DNA of 64,000 nt from Hymenobacter metallicola (GTDB taxonomy: Bacteria; Bacteroidota; Bacteroidia; Cytophagales; Hymenobacteraceae), in contig NZ_SRMB01000004.1 in assembly GCF_004745645.1 (NCBI RefSeq), positions 186,001 to 250,000 on the forward strand, in the 5' to 3' direction. How positions within the stretch are numbered: the first letter of the stretch is position 1; every line of letters starts with the position of its first letter. Positions 1 to 7,715 of this stretch are shown here, piece after piece. The notes under the pieces were generated by a model, which was not told where the DNA came from, did not search any database, and saw only the letters and a program-made list of their open reading frames with translations. A program made the position numbers and the translations under genes.

Positions 1-1025
1 CCCGAAACCAGGAAGTGGGTTTTCTGGTCGCCACCCGATACGGTAGCCGAGTAGTTGGAAATCCGCGCGTCGCGGAAAATCTCATCCTGCCAGTTGGTAC
101 TGGCACCGGTGAACAGCGACTGGGCCGCAGTGGGGTTGGCCGTCACGTAACGGGGAGCCAAGCCTACGTTTACCCGGGCTTCGTTGATCAGATCCTGCGA
201 CTCCTGGCCGTTGAGTACGTCCAGCCGCTTAATAGTCTGCTGCACGCCGGTGTAATAGTCGAAGCTTACTTTGGTACGGCCAGCCTTGCCGCGCTTGGTC
301 GTCACGAGCACGACGCCGTTGGCTGCGCGCGAGCCATAAATAGCGGCGGCCGAAGCGTCCTTCAATACCTCAATCGACTCAATGTCATTGGGGTTAATGT
401 CGGAAAGGGCGTTCAACTGCTGGTTACCAACGCCGATGTTGGAGTAGCTACCGGTGTTGATCGGCACGCCGTCGATAACATACAGCGGGTCGCTACCGGC
501 CGAAATAGAGTTGTTACCACGGATTCGAACGGAAATACCGCCGCCGGGGGTACCCGAGCTCTGCGTTACCAGTACGCCGGCCGCACGGCCCTGCAGTACT
601 TGGTCAACACCAACTACGGGCTGGTTTTCGAATTGCCGGGCTTCTACCGAGGTTACGGCACCCGTTACCAGGGTTTTGCTTTGCGTGCCATAGCCCACTA
701 CCACTACTTCGGAAAGTGCTTTGGTGTCGGTGGCTAGGCCAATGTTGATTTGGCTTTCCGCTCCGACTGAGCGCTCTACTGGCACGAAGCCAACTGAGCT
801 AAAAACTAGTACGCTTCCGCTCTCGGGAACATTGCTCAGGGAGAAAGTACCATCCGAATTGGTCGATACCCCATTGTTGGTGCCCTTCAGCAGGACAGTT
901 ACCCCGGGGATACCATCACCGGTTTGGCGGTCAGTTACCCGGCCGGAGATACTCCGAGTCTGGGCAGTTACCTGTTGCAGTAACGTCAACATGAGCAGAA
1001 AACTCATGAATAGGATTTTTTTCAT
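1..1025 (-). CDS. SusC/RagA-family TonB-dependent outer membrane receptor, N-terminal part (runs off left edge)
   Basis: Translation starts at the ATG at 1025-1023 and stays open to base 1, so only about 341 residues are present. A signal peptide (MKKILFMSFLLML..., cleavage after TA-Q) is followed by a carboxypeptidase-regulatory-like beta-sandwich (about residues 25-100). Then come the SusC hallmark SEVVVVGYGTQ and the plug domain, with SQSSGTPGGG-, VRIRGNNSI- and DPLYVIDGVPI-type segments. SusC proteins form TonB-driven outer-membrane channels that import oligomers with a SusD lipoprotein. The partner and the beta-barrel would lie beyond the left edge. The gene is divergent from pbpC with a 467-base gap. 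Family assignment is firm; the substrate cannot be told. Confidence 0.95.
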   Translation of the reverse strand, partial: MKKILFMSFLLMLTLLQQVTAQTRSISGRVTDRQTGDGIPGVTVLLKGTNNGVSTNSDGTFSLSNVPESGSVLVFSSVGFVPVERSVGAESQINIGLATDTKALSEVVVVGYGTQSKTLVTGAVTSVEARQFENQPVVGVDQVLQGRAAGVLVTQSSGTPGGGISVRIRGNNSISAGSDPLYVIDGVPINTGSYSNIGVGNQQLNALSDINPNDIESIEVLKDASAAAIYGSRAANGVVLVTTKRGKAGRTKVSFDYYTGVQQTIKRLDVLNGQESQDLINEARVNVGLAPRYVTANPTAAQSLFTGASTNWQDEIFRDARISNYSATVSGGDQKTHFLVS

Positions 1026-1492
1026 GCAGAAAAGGTGTAAGTAGGACAGAAAACGAAACCCCAATTTAGGTTTATGTGACTCTTTTTACAAATTAAAACT
1101 AACAATCATTAACACTTTATTATCCAAACATTCCAACCAAAGGCAGTTACCCTTTCGAATGCCACAGCAAAAAGGCCATATTCTTAAGCATTCAGCTTCT
1201 ACTATACGGAATGCTTCTCCTGGTTTATAGTGCTGATTAAGGCGGGGGATGTAGTCTGGATATTATAAGGAGTTGTGAGCGGGCGGAGACTTCCTGAATG
1301 GCCCGTAGCACTTCGAATTATATAAGCAAAACACAATGAACCGCCGCCTTTATATATGGTTTATATTATATCCTGAATGGTAATTTTGTAGGCCCGTGCC
1401 CGAAGTCAAATAATTTATTTGTCTTTGCATTTAAAGAGTGTCTCGTTATCTGCTCGTTAGCATCCATCCTTACCCGAACCCGTCCTTTAAGA
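1026..1492. other. AT-rich divergent intergenic region between the SusC-like gene and pbpC
   Basis: This 467-base stretch is clearly AT-richer than the flanking genes and carries no convincing coding frame. It must hold the promoters of both divergent genes. On the plus strand a TAnnTTTG match lies at 1381-1388. On the minus strand I found only a degenerate form (CAAATTAA at 1089-1096 on plus) without a well-placed -33 element. Confidence 0.6.
1360..1388 (+). promoter_or_regulatory. Candidate Bacteroidota-type promoter for pbpC
   Basis: TAATTTTG at 1381-1388 matches the Bacteroidota -7 consensus TAnnTTTG. A weak -33 (TTTA, 1360-1363) sits 17 bases upstream. It would give a leader of about 100 nt before the pbpC ATG at 1493. 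The -33 element is poor, so this is tentative. Confidence 0.4.
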
Positions 1493-3790
1493 ATGAAACG
1501 TGCGGCCGGTTATCTAACTTTCCTGCTAGTGCTTGGCGGACTAGCCTGGAGCCTCGATGCCTTGTTTCCGCTGCCGGCTCCCCCACGATACTCGCCCCTG
1601 GTGCTGGCGGCCGATGGCTCGGTGTTGCACGCCTTTCTGAATCCAACCCAGAAATGGCGGATGAAAACGGAGCTGCGCGAAATCACGCCGGCGCTACGCA
1701 CGACCATTATTGAGAAGGAAGACCGGTACTTCTATTACCACTTTGGCATCAATCCCCTGGCCCTGGTACAGGCCGCGGGCCGCAATGTATTTGGCGCGGG
1801 CCGCACCACCGGAGCCAGCACGATTACCATGCAGGTGGCCCGCCTGCTCGAGCCCAAAGAGCGAACTATTGGGAATAAGCTGCTGGAAATGGCCCGCGCC
1901 CTGCAACTGGAAGCCCACTACAGTAAAGCCGAGATTCTGCAGCTTTATCTGAATCTGGTGCCCTACGGCGGCAATATTGAGGGAGTTAAGTCGGCGGCCC
2001 TGCTCTACTTCCAGCAGCCCCCCGATTACCTTTCCCTGGCCCAGACCGTGACGTTGGCTATTATTCCCAACCGCCCGCGGGGCTTGGTCCTCGGCCGTAA
2101 CAACGAGGCCATTCGCGCGGAGCGCAACCGGTGGCTACGCCGGTTTGGCCAGCAAGGCCTGTTTGCCCAGCAGGATATCGACGATGCCTTGCTTGAGCCC
2201 CTGGACGCGCGGCGCCATGCGGCCCCTACCCTGGCGCCCCACCTGGCGCGGCGGTTGGTGCAGCAGTTTCCGGGGCAGGCCATTGTGGCTTCTACCTTGC
2301 AGCGGAGCAAGCAAGCCAAAGCCGAAGACCTAACGCGCAACTACGTGCGCCGCCTCCATGCATTAGGCATTTCCAATGCGGCCGTGCTGGTGCTCAACAA
2401 CCGCACCCGCGCCGTGGAAGCCTACGTCGGGTCGGCCGATTTTCGGGACATACTCAATAAGGGCCAAAACGACGGCGTACGGGCAGTTCGCTCACCGGGC
2501 AGCACGCTCAAGCCCTTCCTCTACGCCCTGGCCCTGGATAAAGGCCTGGTAACCCCCAAGCTACTGCTGCCCGATGTGCCAACCAACTTTGGTGGTTACC
2601 GCCCCGAGAACTTCGACAAGCACTGCCAGGGCGAAGTCCCCCTGGACCGGGCCCTGGCGTATTCGCTCAACATACCGGCCGTGCGGGTGCTGTCGGACCT
2701 GGGGGTGCCTACCTTCACCGCCAAGCTGCGAGCTGCCGGCTTTCAAACCGTGGCCCAAAGAAGTGCCCACCTGGGCTTGAGCACTATTCTGGGTGGCTGC
2801 GGGGCTACGCTGGAAGAGCTTTCCAACATGTATGTAACCCTAGCCAATGGCGGCCGCTATGCCCCGTTGCGCTGGACCAACCACCAACAGCCCGTGCCGG
2901 GCAACGTGCTTTTCTCCACTGCTTCGGCCTTTCTCATTACTGACATCCTGGCCCAGCTCACCCGGCCCGACCTGCCCGTAGGCTACGAAACCAGCATCCG
3001 GCTGCCGAAAGTGGCCTGGAAAACCGGCACCAGCTACGGCCGCCGCGACGCCTGGAGCATCGGCTATAATAAGGAATACACTATCGGGGTATGGGTAGGC
3101 AACTTCAGCGGGCAGGGCAGTCCGGCTTTAACAGGGTCTGACGTGGCCACTCCTTTGCTTTTTGATTTGTTTAATGCTGTAGCCTACAACTCCCCTAACA
3201 ACTGGTTTCAGCCGCCGGCCAGCCTCGACTTCCGGCTGGTATGCGCCGAAACGGGCCGGCCGCCGGGTGAGCATTGCCCCAACCAGATTATTGATTATTT
3301 TCTACCGGGCGTGTCGTCGAGTTTGCGCTGCCAGCACCAGAAGGAAGTGCTGCTTTCAGCTGATGCCCAGTACGCGTACTGCCGGGCCTGCGCACCAGCC
3401 GCGGGTTACCGGCGCGAGCTGTACCCTAATTTGTTGCCCGATGTCGCCGCCTTCAAGGAGGCGCAGGGAATTCCGTACCGCCGCCTGCCCCCGCATAACC
3501 CCGGTTGCCAGCTGGTGAGCGGCGGCAGGGAAAAAGCGCCCAGCATCACTTCGCCCGCGGCTAATACGGAGTACGTGCTCAACAAGGGAGAGCAGCAACA
3601 GCTCCTGCTCAGCTGCGCCACCGACAATGAAGTGCGCCAGGTGTCGTGGTACATAAACGACCAGTTTCTGCGCACGGCGGCCGCTACCGAACGGGTATTT
3701 TTTCGCCCCCCGGCCGGCACGCTCAAGATTTCCTGCGCCGACGACCATGGCCGCAATACCGACATCCGCATTGTGGTAAACGAGTTGTGA
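1493..3790 (+). CDS. pbpC: Penicillin-binding protein 1C (bifunctional transglycosylase/transpeptidase)
   Basis: A peptidoglycan synthase of 765 residues, the usual size for PBP1C. An N-terminal membrane anchor (about 5-25) precedes the GT51 transglycosylase domain, with E76-D77 in EDRYFYYHFG and GASTITMQ at 107-114. The transpeptidase domain follows: SxxK is S337-T-L-K340, the SxN box is S391-L-N393, and KTGT is 509-512. The last ~170 residues fit the PBP1C C-terminal beta-domain and contain several Cys residues. PBP1C polymerises glycan strands at the periplasmic face and is often encoded beside an alpha-2-macroglobulin gene. That neighbour is absent here, where the flanks are a divergent SusC-like gene and the sulfur locus. 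Confidence 0.95.
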   Translation: MKRAAGYLTFLLVLGGLAWSLDALFPLPAPPRYSPLVLAADGSVLHAFLNPTQKWRMKTELREITPALRTTIIEKEDRYFYYHFGINPLALVQAAGRNVFGAGRTTGASTITMQVARLLEPKERTIGNKLLEMARALQLEAHYSKAEILQLYLNLVPYGGNIEGVKSAALLYFQQPPDYLSLAQTVTLAIIPNRPRGLVLGRNNEAIRAERNRWLRRFGQQGLFAQQDIDDALLEPLDARRHAAPTLAPHLARRLVQQFPGQAIVASTLQRSKQAKAEDLTRNYVRRLHALGISNAAVLVLNNRTRAVEAYVGSADFRDILNKGQNDGVRAVRSPGSTLKPFLYALALDKGLVTPKLLLPDVPTNFGGYRPENFDKHCQGEVPLDRALAYSLNIPAVRVLSDLGVPTFTAKLRAAGFQTVAQRSAHLGLSTILGGCGATLEELSNMYVTLANGGRYAPLRWTNHQQPVPGNVLFSTASAFLITDILAQLTRPDLPVGYETSIRLPKVAWKTGTSYGRRDAWSIGYNKEYTIGVWVGNFSGQGSPALTGSDVATPLLFDLFNAVAYNSPNNWFQPPASLDFRLVCAETGRPPGEHCPNQIIDYFLPGVSSSLRCQHQKEVLLSADAQYAYCRACAPAAGYRRELYPNLLPDVAAFKEAQGIPYRRLPPHNPGCQLVSGGREKAPSITSPAANTEYVLNKGEQQQLLLSCATDNEVRQVSWYINDQFLRTAAATERVFFRPPAGTLKISCADDHGRNTDIRIVVNEL

Positions 3791-4085
3791 AAGCGCGGTG
3801 AAAATTTAATGTCCCAAGTGAGCTGAACAGCAGGCAAAAGAGGGGCCTACACGGTTTAAGCTCAGAAAATAGCATAAAATTTATAATCAAATGATATGTT
3901 CATTATTACTTTAAGTAATACCGTTAGTTTATACTAACAGCCGTATGCACAGTGATATAAATTACTAATAAACAGATACTTAAATAATAATTAACATCAA
4001 CAATACTTCTTACTAACGCTATAACTTGCAATTATAAAAATCCTACTATTACCTTTGTCGCATCAATTCTTTACCCATCAAAGGA
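3791..4085. other. AT-rich intergenic region upstream of the sulfur locus, with two small palindromes
   Basis: No coding frame is visible. Two perfect short inverted repeats lie side by side: ATTACT-tta-AGTAAT at 3905-3919 and GTTAGT-ttat-ACTAAC at 3923-3938. They are about 90-145 bases upstream of the likely sulfur promoter, so they could be regulator sites or the 3' end of the pbpC transcript. The promoter is annotated separately. Confidence 0.5.
4026..4057 (+). promoter_or_regulatory. Promoter of the sulfate assimilation locus
   Basis: TTG at 4026-4028, a 21-base spacer and TACCTTTG at 4050-4057 match the Bacteroidota housekeeping promoter (-33 TTG/TTTG, -7 TAnnTTTG). Transcription would begin near 4062-4066, about 20 bases before the riboswitch P1 stem. 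Confidence 0.75.
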
Positions 4086-4183
4086 TTGTTTTTATACAGA
4101 GGCGTGGAGAGACAGGCTCAACGAAGCGCCGGCAACCATCCGCAAATGCGGAACGGTGCCAAGTCCTGACCATATAAAAACAA
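4086..4183 (+). ncRNA. SAM-I (S-box) type riboswitch
   Basis: Hand folding gives a perfect 11-bp P1 stem (TTGTTTTTATA 4086-4096 with TATAAAAACAA 4173-4183). P2 pairs GGCG (4101-4104) with CGCC (4127-4130). P3 is the GGCAACC...GGTGCC arm (4131-4160), capped by TCCGC-aaat-GCGGA. The conserved S-box segments GGAGAGAC, GAAG, GGCAACC and GGTGCCAA-TCC are present in order. S-box RNAs bind S-adenosylmethionine and switch off sulfur/methionine genes. The 3' strand of P1 ends 7 bases before the GTG of the Cys-rich leader ORF. Ligand-stabilised P1 would therefore mask that A-rich translation start, suggesting translational control. Family assignment rests on pattern recognition without a covariance search. 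Confidence 0.88.
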
Positions 4184-4190
4184 CAACGCC

Positions 4191-4283
4191 GTGAAAACCT
4201 TGTCTAACGCCCGCACATTTTCTACTACCTCCGCTGCTCTACAGCATGGATGTTGTGGCATGATGTGCTGTCCGTGTTGTTAG
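4191..4283 (+). CDS. Cysteine-rich 30-residue leader ORF behind the SAM riboswitch
   Basis: GTG AAA ACC ... TAG encodes MKTLSNARTF followed by 20 more residues ending GCCGMMCCPCC. Six of the last ten residues are Cys (residues 21, 22, 26, 27, 29, 30), all close to the stop. There is no in-frame ATG upstream, and the A-rich tract AAAAACAACAACGCC just before GTG suits a Bacteroidota start. Position (after a SAM riboswitch, before cysH) and the run of Cys codons suggest a leader peptide whose translation senses charged tRNA-Cys, as proposed for Cys-rich uORFs of sulfur genes in actinobacteria. A small metal-binding peptide is the alternative. Nothing proves expression. Confidence 0.6.
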   Translation: MKTLSNARTFSTTSAALQHGCCGMMCCPCC

Positions 4284-4372
4284 CAAGCCACGCCCGTTTT
4301 CCTGTTCGTGCCAAGGCTCAGCCCGCTAAGTTGATGCCACACAACCCCCGACCGACTACCGCAGGATAGTCT

Positions 4373-4405
4373 GCCTGAGCTTACACAGCTTTTCTGTGCT
4401 CAGGC
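4373..4405 (+). promoter_or_regulatory. Stable hairpin between the Cys-rich leader ORF and cysH (candidate attenuator)
   Basis: GCCTGAG (4373-4379) pairs with CTCAGGC (4399-4405), and CACAG (4384-4388) pairs with CTGTG (4394-4398) around a CTTTT loop, leaving a 4-base bulge. There is no U-tract after it, so it is not a classic intrinsic terminator. It could be an attenuator element or a barrier in the cysH leader. It ends 51 bases before the cysH start. Confidence 0.5.
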
Positions 4406-4456
4406 GCATCACCCAGCCGGCTTTTCCTCTCGGGAAAGCCACATCCTCTTCGTATC

Positions 4457-5218
4457 ATGCAAGTAGCCTCTGAGGCGCTGGTTACGAGCCTGCGCCAGCA
4501 GCTCGCCGGGCGCTCCGCGGTGGAAATTCTCGCCGAAATAGCCACTCAGTTTCCAGGCCAGGCCATTTTCTCGACTTCCTTCGGGCTCGAAGACCAGATC
4601 ATCACCCACCTGATTTTCGAGCACAACCTCCCGATTAAGGTCTTCACGCTGGATACCGCCCGCAACTTCCAGGAAACTTATTCCACCTGGAACAAGACCC
4701 TGTTGCGCTACGGCCGGGCCATTGAGCCTTACTTTCCCCAGCAAGCCAGCGTGGAGCAGCTCCTGCTCGAAAAAGGGCCCAACAGCTTCTACGAAAGCGT
4801 GGAAAACCGCAAGGAATGCTGTAGCATTCGCAAGGTAGAGCCGCTGCGCCGGGCCCTGGCGGGACAGCAGGCGTGGTTTACCGGTATTCGGGCCGAGCAG
4901 TCGGCCAACCGCCAGGACATGCACGCGGTGGAGTGGGACGGCGGCCACCAGCTCCTCAAGTTTCACCCTTTGTTCGACTGGACCTTCGAGCAGTGCTGGG
5001 ACTTTGTGCACGCCCACAGCATCCCCTTCAACCCACTGCACCAGCAAGGATTCGTGAGCATCGGGTGCGCGCCCTGCACACGGGCCATCAAACCCGGCGA
5101 GGATTTCCGGGCCGGGCGCTGGTGGTGGGAAGACCAGTCGGCTAAGGAATGTGGCCTGCACAGCACCCACAACGGCCCCGACCCGGTGGTAGAGCCAGTC
5201 AACGCTTCGACTTTGTAA
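4457..5218 (+). CDS. cysH: Adenylyl-sulfate (APS) reductase, thioredoxin-dependent
   Basis: A 253-residue cytoplasmic enzyme of the PAPS/APS reductase family (PP-loop fold, STSFGLEDQ at 39-47) that reduces activated sulfate to sulfite. The Cys pairs C121-C122 and C204-x2-C207 are the [4Fe-4S] ligands of the bacterial APS-reductase type, which PAPS reductases lack. C232 in KECGLH is the catalytic Cys that forms the S-sulfonate intermediate. No APS kinase (cysC) lies in this window, consistent with direct APS use. It is the first enzyme gene after the riboswitch and Cys-rich leader, with cysD 64 bases downstream. The start was chosen at the first ATG before the conserved region. Confidence 0.93.
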   Translation: MQVASEALVTSLRQQLAGRSAVEILAEIATQFPGQAIFSTSFGLEDQIITHLIFEHNLPIKVFTLDTARNFQETYSTWNKTLLRYGRAIEPYFPQQASVEQLLLEKGPNSFYESVENRKECCSIRKVEPLRRALAGQQAWFTGIRAEQSANRQDMHAVEWDGGHQLLKFHPLFDWTFEQCWDFVHAHSIPFNPLHQQGFVSIGCAPCTRAIKPGEDFRAGRWWWEDQSAKECGLHSTHNGPDPVVEPVNASTL

Positions 5219-5282
5219 CGGCCATATAATCATCCAACAGCGGGCAATCGGGCCTGCCGCGGCACTTAAGATTTACCTGAGC

Positions 5283-6194
5283 ATGAGTACCCTCCACTTT
5301 GATTATCTCGACCGGCTGGAAGCCGAAGCCATTCATATTCTGCGGGAAGTTGCGGGCCAGTTTGAGCGCCCGGCCCTGCTGTTCTCGGGCGGTAAAGACT
5401 CGATTGTGCTGACCCGCCTCGCCGAAAAAGCCTTCCGCCCCGGCCGCTTTCCCTTCCCGCTGGTGCACGTCGATACCGGCCACAATTTCCCCGAAGTGCT
5501 CCAGTTCCGCGACGCGCTGGCCGCCGAGCTGGGCGAAAAGCTTATTGTGCGCAGCGTGGAAGATACCATCAAGCGGCAGCGCCTGCGCGAGCCGGGCGGC
5601 AAGTTTCCGAGCCGCAACCCGCTGCAAACTTATACCCTGCTCGAAACCATCGAAGAGTTTCAGTTCGACGCCTGCATCGGCGGCGCCCGGCGCGACGAGG
5701 AAAAAGCCCGGGCCAAGGAGCGTATCTTCTCCGTGCGCGACGAGTTTGGCCAGTGGGACCCCAAGCGCCAGCGTCCCGAGCTCTGGAACGTGTACAACGG
5801 CCGGATTCAGCGCGGCGAAAACGTGCGCGTATTCCCGATTTCGAACTGGACCGAGCTGGACGTGTGGCGCTACATTCAGCGCGAGAACATTGCCCTGCCC
5901 AGCATCTACTTCGGCCACCCCCGCACCTGCGTGGTGCTGCCCAGCGGCCAGCTTCTGGGCCTCAACGAGCACCTGCGCCTCGACGCAACCGACGAAATCG
6001 TGGAGCGCCAGGTGCGCTTCCGTACCGTGGGCGACTCGACCTGCACCGCCGCCGTGGAAAGCGACGCGGCCACCATCGACGACATCATTGCCGACCTGCT
6101 CAGCGCCAAAGTCAGCGAGCGGGGCGCTACCCGCCTCGACGACAACATTTCCGAGGCTGGCATGGAAGACCGCAAACGCAACGGGTATTTCTAA
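5283..6194 (+). CDS. cysD: Sulfate adenylyltransferase subunit 2 (ATP sulfurylase, small subunit)
   Basis: At 303 residues this matches normal CysD length. The PP-loop ATP pyrophosphatase motif SGGKDS is at residues 35-40, and VHVDTGHNFPE plus the downstream YNGRIQRGENVRVFP and NWTELDVWRYI segments are CysD hallmarks. With CysN it makes APS and pyrophosphate from sulfate and ATP, driven by GTP hydrolysis. It lies between cysH and cysN; the 88-base gap to cysN carries one of the GAACTCA-type inverted repeats. Confidence 0.96.
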   Translation: MSTLHFDYLDRLEAEAIHILREVAGQFERPALLFSGGKDSIVLTRLAEKAFRPGRFPFPLVHVDTGHNFPEVLQFRDALAAELGEKLIVRSVEDTIKRQRLREPGGKFPSRNPLQTYTLLETIEEFQFDACIGGARRDEEKARAKERIFSVRDEFGQWDPKRQRPELWNVYNGRIQRGENVRVFPISNWTELDVWRYIQRENIALPSIYFGHPRTCVVLPSGQLLGLNEHLRLDATDEIVERQVRFRTVGDSTCTAAVESDAATIDDIIADLLSAKVSERGATRLDDNISEAGMEDRKRNGYF

Positions 6195-6196
6195 GC

Positions 6197-6263
6197 TAGA
6201 ACTCAACAGTGAGAGCTCGGAACTGAGAATGTTCCGGCGACTGCTTCTAAGTTCTGAGTTCTA
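6197..6263. repeat. Intergenic inverted repeat (TAGAACTCA family), cysD-cysN gap
   Basis: TAGAACTCA at 6197-6205 pairs perfectly with TGAGTTCTA at 6255-6263. Further partial complementarity between the arms (GAACTGAGAA against TTCTAAGTTC-type sequence) gives a longer imperfect hairpin. Related elements lie at 7561-7710 and 22500-22614, also filling gaps between co-directional genes. Confidence 0.55.
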
Positions 6264-6282
6264 ACTTCTCAGCTCTAAAAAA

Positions 6283-7560
6283 ATGGACCTTCTCCGATTC
6301 ATCACCTGCGGCAGCGTCGACGACGGCAAAAGCACGCTCATCGGCCGCTTGCTCTACGATTCTGATTCCGTTTCGCTGGACGTGCTGGCGGCTTTGGAAA
6401 ACCGGCCGACCGTGCACGGCACCGTGGATTTGGCCTTGCTGACCGATGGCCTGCGCGCCGAGCGGGAACAGGGCATTACCATCGACGTGGCGTACAAGTA
6501 CTTTACTACGCCGCGCCGCAAGTTTATCATCACCGATGCGCCGGGCCACGTGCAGTATACCCGTAATATGGTCACGGGCGCTTCGACGGCCGATTTGGCC
6601 ATCGTGCTGGTCGATGCGCGCCAGGGCGTGGTGGAGCAAACCCGCCGCCACTCGCTGATTGCCTCGCTCGTGGGTATCCGGCATTTCGTGCTGGCCGTGA
6701 ACAAGATGGACCTGGTGGGCAACGAGCAAAGTGTGTTTGACCAGATTGTGGCCGACTACGCCGCCGTGGCCGACCAGCTCAAGCTGCCGACCGTAACGGC
6801 TATTCCCATCAGCGCTTTGCTGGGCGACAATATCGTGGGCCGTTCCAAAAACCTGAGCTGGTACCAAGGACCAAGCCTGCTGGAACACCTGGAAAGCGTG
6901 CCGGCTTTTGAGGAAGCGTCCATTGCCGAGCCCCGCTTTCAGGTGCAGTTCGTGATTCGTCCCCAGACGGAAGACTACCCTGATTACCGCGGCTACGCCG
7001 GCCGCATTCAGAGCGGAGAATACCGCCGCGGCGACCGGGTCCACATTCTGCCCAGTGGCCAGGAATCCGTCATTGAGGCCATTGAGGTAAACCAGCAGGA
7101 AGTCGAAAGTGCCGCCGCCCCCCAGGCCGTGGTGCTGCGCCTGACCGACGACGTGGACATCAGCCGCGGCGACTCCATCGTACCCGTCGGCAGCCAGATT
7201 CACGTGGCCAAGGAAGTTGAAGCCACGATTTGCTGGATGGACGAGCGGCCCCTGTGGCCCGGTCGTAAGCTGCTGGTGCAGCACCACTCGGCCGTCGTCA
7301 AAGCGGTGGTGTCGGCCATTACTTATAAAGTGAACGTGCGCACGTTTGGCCGCGCGGCTACCGAGTCGGCCCAACTGAACGACATCGTGGGCATCCGCCT
7401 CAAAACGGCCAGCCCGCTGGTGGTAGATTCTTACCAGCACAACCGCGCTACCGGCGCCTTTATCCTGGTCGATGAACTCAGCGGCGACACCCTGGCCGCC
7501 GGCATGGTCGATGCCATGCAGAACAGCTTCGTGCCTGAACCCCTGGGCTTCACGATTTGA
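6283..7560 (+). CDS. cysN: Sulfate adenylyltransferase subunit 1 (GTPase subunit)
   Basis: A translation-factor-like GTPase of 425 residues, the short form seen without a fused CysC kinase. The G1 motif GSVDDGKST is at residues 10-18, DAPGH (G3) at 85-89 and NKMD (G4) at 140-143. The C-terminal half shows EF-Tu-like beta-barrel domains 2 and 3. It couples GTP hydrolysis to APS formation by CysD. Lack of a C-terminal APS kinase agrees with the APS-type CysH in the same operon. The ATG follows an A-rich tract (CTCTAAAAAA). Confidence 0.95.
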   Translation: MDLLRFITCGSVDDGKSTLIGRLLYDSDSVSLDVLAALENRPTVHGTVDLALLTDGLRAEREQGITIDVAYKYFTTPRRKFIITDAPGHVQYTRNMVTGASTADLAIVLVDARQGVVEQTRRHSLIASLVGIRHFVLAVNKMDLVGNEQSVFDQIVADYAAVADQLKLPTVTAIPISALLGDNIVGRSKNLSWYQGPSLLEHLESVPAFEEASIAEPRFQVQFVIRPQTEDYPDYRGYAGRIQSGEYRRGDRVHILPSGQESVIEAIEVNQQEVESAAAPQAVVLRLTDDVDISRGDSIVPVGSQIHVAKEVEATICWMDERPLWPGRKLLVQHHSAVVKAVVSAITYKVNVRTFGRAATESAQLNDIVGIRLKTASPLVVDSYQHNRATGAFILVDELSGDTLAAGMVDAMQNSFVPEPLGFTI

Positions 7561-7710
7561 GAACTCAGGACTGAGAACCCAGAGCTTAGACCAAAGCAAA
7601 GTTCAGGCACCTACATTAAATGATCAGACTGCGCCGTGGCGGGTCGTCAAAAGGCTTTGACCGCTTCCCCACAACGAGTCTACGCTCTACGTTCTAACCT
7701 CTGAGCTCTA
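7561..7710. repeat. Intergenic inverted-repeat element, cysN-cobA gap
   Basis: This starts two bases into the gap with GAACTCAGGACTGAGAAC and ends with CTCTACGTTCTAACCTCTGAGCTCTA. These arms are degenerate reverse complements and share the GAACTCAGAGC(G/T)TAGA core with the elements at 6197 and 22500. No coding frame is convincing in this 155-base gap. Confidence 0.5.
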
Positions 7711-7715
7711 CAGCA

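Noticed and set aside
1-1024. Plus-strand frames (15-737 and 721-1044)
   Set aside because: They are antisense to the clearly recognisable SusC N-terminus.
4373-4405. Classic intrinsic terminator before cysH
   Set aside because: The hairpin is strong but no U-tract follows, so it is reported as a possible attenuator only.
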